From JBOGDS01 sp050743075 (GTDB taxonomy: Bacteria > Actinomycetota > Actinomycetes > Jiangellales > Jiangellaceae), in contig JBOGDS010000036.1 of NCBI GenBank assembly GCA_050743075.1, forward strand, positions 1 through 34,289: 34,289 bases of DNA. The letters run 5' to 3'. Shown here piece after piece: positions 29,650-34,289 of the stretch. Position numbers and translations under genes: made by a program. The notes beneath the pieces are model-generated. The model was not told where the DNA came from. It was given only the letters and a program-made list of their open reading frames with translations, and did not search any database. Positions within the stretch are counted from its first letter, which is position 1; the number at the start of each line of letters is the position of its first letter.

Positions 29650-30846
29650 CTACCGGACGGCGGCTTGCAAGGCCTCGACCCGGTCGGTGCGCTCCCAGGT
29701 GAAGTCGGGCAGCTCGCGCCCGAAATGGCCGTACGCCGCCGTCTGTGCGTAGATCGGACGCAGCAGGTCGAGGTCGCGGATGATCGCAGCCGGTCGCAGG
29801 TCGAAGACGCTCGTCACCGCGTCCTGGATGCGCTCGACCGGAGTAGTCTCGGTGCCGAAGCACTCCACTAACAGGCCGACCGGGTGCGCCTTGCCGATGG
29901 CGTACGCAACCTGCACCTCGCATCGGCGAGCCAACCCGGCCGCCACCACATTCTTCGCCACCCACCGCATCGCGTAGGCTCCCGAACGGTCGACCTTGGA
30001 CGGGTCCTTGCCGCTGAACGCGCCGCCCCCGTGGCGGGCCATGCCGCCGTAGGTGTCGATGATGATCTTGCGGCCGGTGAGGCCCGCATCGCCCATCGGT
30101 CCGCCGATCTCGAACCGCCCGGTCGGGTTGACCAGCAGCCGGTATCCGTCCGAGGGGACCTCCAGGCCCGCCAGGACCGGGTCGACGACCTGAGCCTTGA
30201 CGTCGGGAGTCAGCAGACTGTCCAGGTCGATGTTGCTGGCGTGCTGGGTCGAGACGACCACGGTGTCCAGGCGCACCGGCCGGTCGCCCTCGTACTCGAT
30301 CGTCACCTGGGTCTTGCCGTCCGGGCGCAGGTAGGGCACGGCGCCGGTCTTGCGCGCCTCGGCCAGCCCCTGAGCCAGGCGGTGCGCGAGGGTGATCGGC
30401 AGCGGCATCAACTCGGGCGTGTCCTCGCAGGCGTAGCCGAACATGAGCCCCTGGTCGCCGGCTCCCTGACGGTCCAGCGGGTCGTCGGAGTGACCCTCGT
30501 CGGTACGCCGCTCCCAGGCCTCGTCGACGCCCTGCGCGATGTCGGGTGACTGCGAACCGATCGAGACCGACACGCCGCACGACTGCCCGTCGAAGCCCTT
30601 GGTCGACGAGTCGTAGCCGATCTCGAGGATGGTGTCGCGCACGATGCCCGGGATGTCGACGTATCCGGCCGTCGTGACCTCACCGGCCACGTGGACCTGG
30701 CCCGTCGTCACCATCGTCTCTACGGCGACCCGGCTGACCGGGTCGTTCTTGAGCAGCGAGTCGAGAATTGCGTCGCTGACCTGGTCGCAGATTTTGTCCG
30801 GGTGACCTTCGGTGACTGACTCGGACGTGAACAGGCGACGGGACAC
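29650..30846 (-). CDS. metK: S-adenosylmethionine synthetase
   Basis: 398 aa from GTG 30846, with GGAGG 7 nt upstream. Makes SAM from methionine and ATP. Motifs: GHPDKICDQVSDAILD, GAGDQGLMFGYA (ATP), and the P-loop-like GGGAFSGKDPSKVDRSGAYA. Length is standard (about 400). It begins 65 nt after coaBC, and that gap holds a possible promoter. No SAM riboswitch fits in so short a leader. SAM feeds the RNA methyltransferase and radical-SAM MoaA seen elsewhere in the window. Confidence 0.97.
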   Translation of the reverse strand: MSRRLFTSESVTEGHPDKICDQVSDAILDSLLKNDPVSRVAVETMVTTGQVHVAGEVTTAGYVDIPGIVRDTILEIGYDSSTKGFDGQSCGVSVSIGSQSPDIAQGVDEAWERRTDEGHSDDPLDRQGAGDQGLMFGYACEDTPELMPLPITLAHRLAQGLAEARKTGAVPYLRPDGKTQVTIEYEGDRPVRLDTVVVSTQHASNIDLDSLLTPDVKAQVVDPVLAGLEVPSDGYRLLVNPTGRFEIGGPMGDAGLTGRKIIIDTYGGMARHGGGAFSGKDPSKVDRSGAYAMRWVAKNVVAAGLARRCEVQVAYAIGKAHPVGLLVECFGTETTPVERIQDAVTSVFDLRPAAIIRDLDLLRPIYAQTAAYGHFGRELPDFTWERTDRVEALQAAVR

Positions 30847-30883
30847 GGGACTTCCTCCGGGATACGGGTCAGATGCTGGCGAC

Positions 30884-30915
30884 ACTGTAAGGGATCGACG
30901 CGTTGTGCAGGTCAA
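30884..30915 (-). promoter_or_regulatory. Possible metK promoter
   Basis: TTGACC (30915-30910) and TACAGT (30889-30884) on the minus strand lie 20 bp apart, longer than ideal. A leader of about 30 nt would carry the metK ribosome site. Confidence 0.3.
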
Positions 30916-32141
30916 CCGTCCGCAAAGCGGTCGTGGACGAGGTCCCAGACGACGTGGGCGAGCGCGGCCTTCGGGCCACGCGGCACCGGTGTCGCCGATC
31001 CGTCGGCGGCCAGCACGACAGCCTCGTTGTCCTCGGACTCGAAGCCACGGTCGGCGCCGACCTCGTTGACGACGAGCAGGTCGCACCCCTTTGCCGCCAG
31101 TTTCGCCCGACCATGGTCGAGAACGGTTCCCGACGCGTCGCCGGTCTCCGCCGCGAACCCGACGACCACCTGGCCGTCGCGGCGGCGGGAGGCCGCGAGC
31201 TCGGCCAGGATGTCGTCGGTTCGCTCGAGCTCGACGCGCGGCACGTCACCGGCTGCCGTCTTCTTGATCTTGGCATCGGCGTACGACATCGGACGGAAGT
31301 CGGCGACGGCGGCCGCCATGACCACAGCGTCGGCCGTCGACGCCGCGTCGAGCACGGCTTCGCGCATCTCGGCGGCGGAGCCGACCCGTACGATGTCCGC
31401 GCCCGCCGGGTCGGGCAGCGCCACGTTGGCCGAGATGAGGGTGACCTTGCCGCCGCGAGCCACGGCCGCGCGGGCCAACGCGTATCCCTGCCGGCCGGAG
31501 GACCGGTTGCCCAGGAAGCGCACCGGGTCGAGATGCTCGCGCGTACCTCCCGCGGAGACGACGACATGCCTGCCCGCGAGGTCGGGCGCCGATGGGGCAC
31601 CGTCGAGCAGGTCGCGAACGAGGGCGACGATCTCGTCTGGCTCGGGCAGGCGACCCTTGCCGGAGTCTGCACCCGTCAGCCGCCCGACCGCCGGCTCGAC
31701 GACGACTGCGCCCCGGGAGCGCAGCAGCGCGACATTGTCGGCCGTCGCGGTGTGTTCCCACATCTCGGTGTGCATGGCGGGCACGTAGACCACCGGACAC
31801 CGCGCCGTGAGCAGGGTGGACGTCAGCAGGTCGTCGGCGAACCCGTGGGCGGCGCGGGCCAGCAGGTCGGCCGTCGCAGGCACGACGAGGACGAGATCGG
31901 CCTCCTGGCCGATCCGCACGTGCGGGACCTCGTGGACGTCGTCCCAGACCTCGGCGGAGACCGCCTGGCCGGACAGCGCCGCCCATGTCGCGGCGCCGAC
32001 GAAACGCAGTGCGGACCTGGTCGGCACGACCCGCACGTCATGTCCGGTCTCGGTCAGCCCCCGCAGGACCTCGCAGGCTTTGTAGGCCGCGATCCCACCG
32101 CTGACCCCGAGCACGACTCGTGAGAGCCGCGGCCGTGCCAT
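30912..32141 (-). CDS. coaBC: Bifunctional phosphopantothenoylcysteine decarboxylase / phosphopantothenate-cysteine ligase
   Basis: 409 aa. Two steps of coenzyme A synthesis in one chain. The N-terminal flavodoxin-like CoaC half (1-185) has LGVSGGIAAYKACEVLRGL and PAMHTEMW; the C-terminal CoaB half has GGTREHLDPVRFLGNRSSGRQG, AAAVADFRP and KIKK for CTP and cysteine ligation. The catalytic Cys region of CoaC reads GADSGKGRLPEP, without the Cys of E. coli, as I recall for mycobacterial CoaBC. It starts 5 nt after rpoZ, with GGAG about 9 nt before the ATG, so rpoZ and coaBC are one transcript. Confidence 0.96.
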   Translation of the reverse strand: MARPRLSRVVLGVSGGIAAYKACEVLRGLTETGHDVRVVPTRSALRFVGAATWAALSGQAVSAEVWDDVHEVPHVRIGQEADLVLVVPATADLLARAAHGFADDLLTSTLLTARCPVVYVPAMHTEMWEHTATADNVALLRSRGAVVVEPAVGRLTGADSGKGRLPEPDEIVALVRDLLDGAPSAPDLAGRHVVVSAGGTREHLDPVRFLGNRSSGRQGYALARAAVARGGKVTLISANVALPDPAGADIVRVGSAAEMREAVLDAASTADAVVMAAAVADFRPMSYADAKIKKTAAGDVPRVELERTDDILAELAASRRRDGQVVVGFAAETGDASGTVLDHGRAKLAAKGCDLLVVNEVGADRGFESEDNEAVVLAADGSATPVPRGPKAALAHVVWDLVHDRFADG

Positions 32142-32146
32142 GGCGC

Positions 32147-32413
32147 TTACTCCGACTCGACCTGCTCGGCTGTGAGCAACCCCTGGTCGATCTCGCGCAG
32201 GGCGATCGACAGCGGCTTCTCCTGCACGTGGGTCTCGACCAGCGGTCCGACGTACTCCAGCAGGCCCTCACCGAGCTGGGAGTAGTAGGCGTTGATCTGC
32301 CGGGCCCGTTTGGCCGCGTAGATGACCAGGGCGTACTTCGAGTCGGTCTTGGCGAGCAGGTCGTCGATGGGGGGAGAGGTGATGCCCTCGGCCACGCCGT
32401 GGGTACCGGACAC
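32147..32413 (-). CDS. rpoZ: RNA polymerase omega subunit
   Basis: 88 aa from GTG 32413. ITSPPIDDLLAKTDSKYALVIYAAKRARQIN is the RpoZ core that clamps the beta' subunit; EKPLSIALREI is the actinobacterial second motif. GGAGG lies 7 nt before this GTG; ATG 32419 would have only 1 nt and is less likely, though it would overlap the gmk stop as ATGA. Very tightly packed with gmk and coaBC, so omega is made with guanylate kinase. Confidence 0.95.
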   Translation of the reverse strand: MSGTHGVAEGITSPPIDDLLAKTDSKYALVIYAAKRARQINAYYSQLGEGLLEYVGPLVETHVQEKPLSIALREIDQGLLTAEQVESE

Positions 32414-32415
32414 GA

Positions 32416-32979
32416 TCATGCCTCCGGGCTGGGGGTTGTCTGGGGATGACCCAGCAAGGTTACCAACTCCTGGCACACCTGCCCGACATCGGTGTTCACC
32501 AGGGTGCGATCGAACTCCGACTCGGCGGCCAGCTCCTCCCGGGCGACGGCCAGCCGGCGCTCCATGACCTCCGGCGGTTCCGTGCCGCGGCCGGACAGCC
32601 GGCGGACTAGCTCGTCCCAGGACGGCGGGCGCAGGAACACGAGTTGTGCCGCCGGCATCCGCTGGCGCACCTGGCGGGCGCCCTGCAGGTCGATCTCGAG
32701 AAGCACACTCTGGCCCAGGGCGAGCCGCGCCATCGCCGGCGCCTCCGGCGTGCCGTACAGGTTGGCGTCGAACTCGGCCCACTCGAGGAACTCGCCGGCC
32801 TCGGCCCGGCGCTCGAACTCGACCCGGCCGATGAACACGTAGTGGATGCCGTCCACTTCACCCGGACGCGGGAACCGCGTGGTGGCCGACACCGAGATCC
32901 ACACGTCGGGATGGTTCGCCCGCAACGTGCGCACGACCGTGGACTTGCCGGCGCCCGACGGCCCCGACAGGACGACCAA
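32416..32979 (-). CDS. gmk: Guanylate kinase
   Basis: 187 aa. Converts GMP to GDP. P-loop GPSGAGKST (6-14), GMP site SATTRFPRPGEVDGIHYVF and FLEWAEFDANLYGT, LLEIDLQGARQVR, and lid FLRPPSWDELVRRLSGRGTE. No ATG or GTG fits in frame: the nearest ATG is in another frame, so TTG 32979 is taken, with GGGGAGG about 10 nt upstream. The P-loop beginning at residue 6 is short but acceptable. It is 35 nt downstream of mihF and ends 2 nt before rpoZ. Confidence 0.94.
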   Translation of the reverse strand: MVVLSGPSGAGKSTVVRTLRANHPDVWISVSATTRFPRPGEVDGIHYVFIGRVEFERRAEAGEFLEWAEFDANLYGTPEAPAMARLALGQSVLLEIDLQGARQVRQRMPAAQLVFLRPPSWDELVRRLSGRGTEPPEVMERRLAVAREELAAESEFDRTLVNTDVGQVCQELVTLLGHPQTTPSPEA

Positions 32980-33014
32980 GCATCCTGCCCCTCCCCCGGA
33001 CCCGCTCGACGTGG

Positions 33015-33335
33015 TCAGCCTCGACCGCCGAACTCACGCTCCAGGGCGGCCACCTGGTTCGTGCCGAGGCCGCGGACCCGTCGCGTCTCGGCGATACCGA
33101 TGCGCTCCATGATCTGACGCGCCCGCACCTTGCCGACTCCCGGCAACGCCTCCAGCAGAGCGGACACCTTCATCTTTCCGACGATCTCGTTCGACTCGCC
33201 TTCCTTGAGCACGTCGGAGAGCGAGGCGCCCGAGTGCTTGAGCCGGTTCTTGAGCTCGGCACGCTCCCGACGGGCCTCGGCGGCCTTCGCAAGAGCGGCC
33301 GCCCGCTGTTCAGGGGTGAGGGGTGGGAGCGTCAC
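33015..33335 (-). CDS. mihF: Actinobacterial integration host factor
   Basis: 106 aa. Unrelated to the HU/IHF fold of proteobacteria. LTPEQRAAALAKAAEARRERAELKNRLKHSG is the long basic N-terminal helix, followed by SLSDVL and a helix-turn/HhH-like segment LPGVGKVRARQIMERIGI and RRVRGLGTNQVAALEREF. mIHF binds and compacts DNA and supports site-specific recombination and nucleoid shape. GTG start with GAGGTGA 8 nt upstream. It stands between pyrF and gmk, its usual place. Confidence 0.96.
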   Translation of the reverse strand: MTLPPLTPEQRAAALAKAAEARRERAELKNRLKHSGASLSDVLKEGESNEIVGKMKVSALLEALPGVGKVRARQIMERIGIAETRRVRGLGTNQVAALEREFGGRG

Positions 33336-33381
33336 TGGCGTGTCACCTCGGCTGGTCGTCGACGAACTACGGTCACCGGGG

Positions 33382-33411
33382 AACCTAGCGAGTCCCGGGA
33401 CGGGTCAGCAA
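33382..33411 (-). promoter_or_regulatory. Promoter of mihF (and gmk-rpoZ-coaBC)
   Basis: TTGCTG (33411-33406), an 18-bp spacer and TAGGTT (33387-33382) on the minus strand give a start about 40 nt before the mihF GTG. It is the only good promoter seen for this run of genes. Confidence 0.5.
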
Positions 33412-33459
33412 CGCGATCGGCCGTCAATCCTGTCCCAGGAGGTCTCCCGGAGGGTCCCG

Positions 33460-34289
33460 TCAGCGCTCGAGAACGTCCCTGAACACCTGCATGGACTCCG
33501 CTGCAGCCTGCTGCAACCCGGCTACGCCGGGACCGCGCCTGAGCACGTGCCGGGAGACCGCCGGCACCACGTCGGAACAGGCGTCGCCGAAGACCCGGGC
33601 CAGGTCCGCGGGCGTTCCGCCCTGTGCTCCGATGCCGAGCGCCAGCAGCGGTCCCCCGACGTCGAGCCGTTCGTCGGCCGGGTCGATCGTGGCGCCGACG
33701 ACGCAGCCGACACTGCCCCAGGGCCGGGCCCCGGCGTTCTCGGTCCGAACCCGGTCCAGGATCGCGCCTGCCACGGACCGTCCGTCGGGTCTGGTCGCGC
33801 GCTGGACCTCCGTGCCCTCGGGGTTGGATGTCAGGGCGAGCACGAAGACACCGTTGCCGTGCCGAGCCGCCGTGTCGAGCAACGGGCGTAGTGACTCGAA
33901 ACCGAGGTAGGGCGAAGCAGTCACGGCGTCAGAGCACAGCGGTGAGGACGGATCGACATAGGCGTCGGCGTATGCCTGGACCGTCGAACCGATGTCGCCG
34001 CGCTTGGCGTCGGTCACGACCAGCCCGCCCGCGTCGCGGGCATCGGCGATGACGCGCTCCAGCGCCGCGACGCCGCGCGAGCCGTGCCGCTCGAAGAACG
34101 CGGACTGCGGCTTCAGCAGCGCGACGCGCTCGGCCAGTGCCGCCACGACGGTGCGGCCGAACCGTTCGACGCCGGTTGCGTCGTCGTCGAGGCCCCAGGC
34201 CCGGAGCAGCTCGGGGTGCGGGTCGATCCCCACGCACAGCGGACCCCGTTCGCGCACTGCGCGGCGCAAGCGCGCCCCGAACGCCGGGC
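33460..34289 (-). CDS. pyrF: Orotidine 5'-phosphate decarboxylase (start beyond right edge)
   Basis: 276 codons are visible and the frame is open to the edge; PAFGARLRRAVRERGPLCVGIDPHPELL is typical from about residue 3, so only a few residues are missing. It makes UMP. VVTDAKRGDIGST holds the catalytic Asp-x-Lys-x-x-Asp; AVTASPYLG and LALTSNPEG follow. It is the long type-2 form (about 270-280 aa). The next gene, mihF, starts 124 nt later with its own promoter. Confidence 0.96.
   Translation of the reverse strand, partial: PAFGARLRRAVRERGPLCVGIDPHPELLRAWGLDDDATGVERFGRTVVAALAERVALLKPQSAFFERHGSRGVAALERVIADARDAGGLVVTDAKRGDIGSTVQAYADAYVDPSSPLCSDAVTASPYLGFESLRPLLDTAARHGNGVFVLALTSNPEGTEVQRATRPDGRSVAGAILDRVRTENAGARPWGSVGCVVGATIDPADERLDVGGPLLALGIGAQGGTPADLARVFGDACSDVVPAVSRHVLRRGPGVAGLQQAAAESMQVFRDVLER

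Noticed and set aside
30847..30911. SAM riboswitch before metK
   Set aside because: The gap is only 65 nt, with no room or visible helices for a known SAM riboswitch class.
1..34289. CRISPR arrays, tRNA or rRNA genes, integrases, insertion sequences or a defence system
   Set aside because: No direct-repeat arrays, no cloverleaf or rRNA sequence and no transposase or nuclease motifs were seen by reading.

Overview
The window is a stretch of actinobacterial chromosome. Three things point there: very high GC with strong third-position GC bias; families largely confined to Actinomycetota (the actinobacterial integration host factor MihF, a DUF3099-type membrane protein, a helicase-dead PriA); and gene orders typical of the phylum (pyrF-mihF-gmk-rpoZ-coaBC-metK-priA, fabG-fabI, serB next to an ABC ATPase). 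The genus cannot be fixed from sequence alone; a Frankia/Geodermatophilus-like lineage is only a guess.

Layout. 1-5.3 kb, minus strand: the N-terminal part of an FtsX-type permease, a SpoU-type RNA methyltransferase, a TauE/SafE carrier, an SPFH protein with its NfeD partner, and an orphan ABC ATPase. 5.4-7.5 kb, plus: an unknown conserved protein and SerB. 7.5-9.3 kb: a divergent pair, SixA phosphatase and a bacterial serpin. 9.3-9.65 kb: no intact gene, but a relic of a sigma-70 family factor and two strong hairpins. 9.65-12.7 kb, minus: dodecin, then fabG-fabI-proline iminopeptidase. 12.7-14.1 kb, plus: an FMN-dependent alpha-hydroxy-acid oxidase coupled to a DUF3099 protein, closed by a perfect hairpin shared with convergent moaA. 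15.3-18 kb, plus: SURF1 and a GH15 glucanohydrolase/trehalase. 18-22.3 kb: a sirtuin, an atypical SDR, an ABC exporter and an enoyl-CoA hydratase. 22.3-24.4 kb, minus: a small HTH protein and an ABC-F ATPase with a structured leader. 24.5-27.5 kb, plus: a YpfJ-type metallopeptidase and a complete biotin ECF transporter (BioY, ATPase, BioN). 27.4-34.3 kb, minus: priA, metK, coaBC, rpoZ, gmk, mihF and pyrF (cut by the right edge).

How the genes work together. Most are housekeeping: fatty acid elongation, biotin uptake for acyl-CoA carboxylases, SAM, CoA, pyrimidine and guanine nucleotide supply, serine, molybdopterin, transcription and nucleoid structure. Accessory-looking items are the serpin, the sigma relic and the palindromic elements.

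Three patterns go beyond plain gene content. A family of intergenic palindromes built on CATGATCATG occurs three times and twice contains a stop codon. Many genes appear leaderless, with a TAnnnT -10 hexamer ending 6-7 nt before the start codon. The ABC-F gene has its own promoter, a six-codon leaderless mini-ORF and foldable arms before the main start, which looks like an attenuator. I did not find a convincing new multigene system here.
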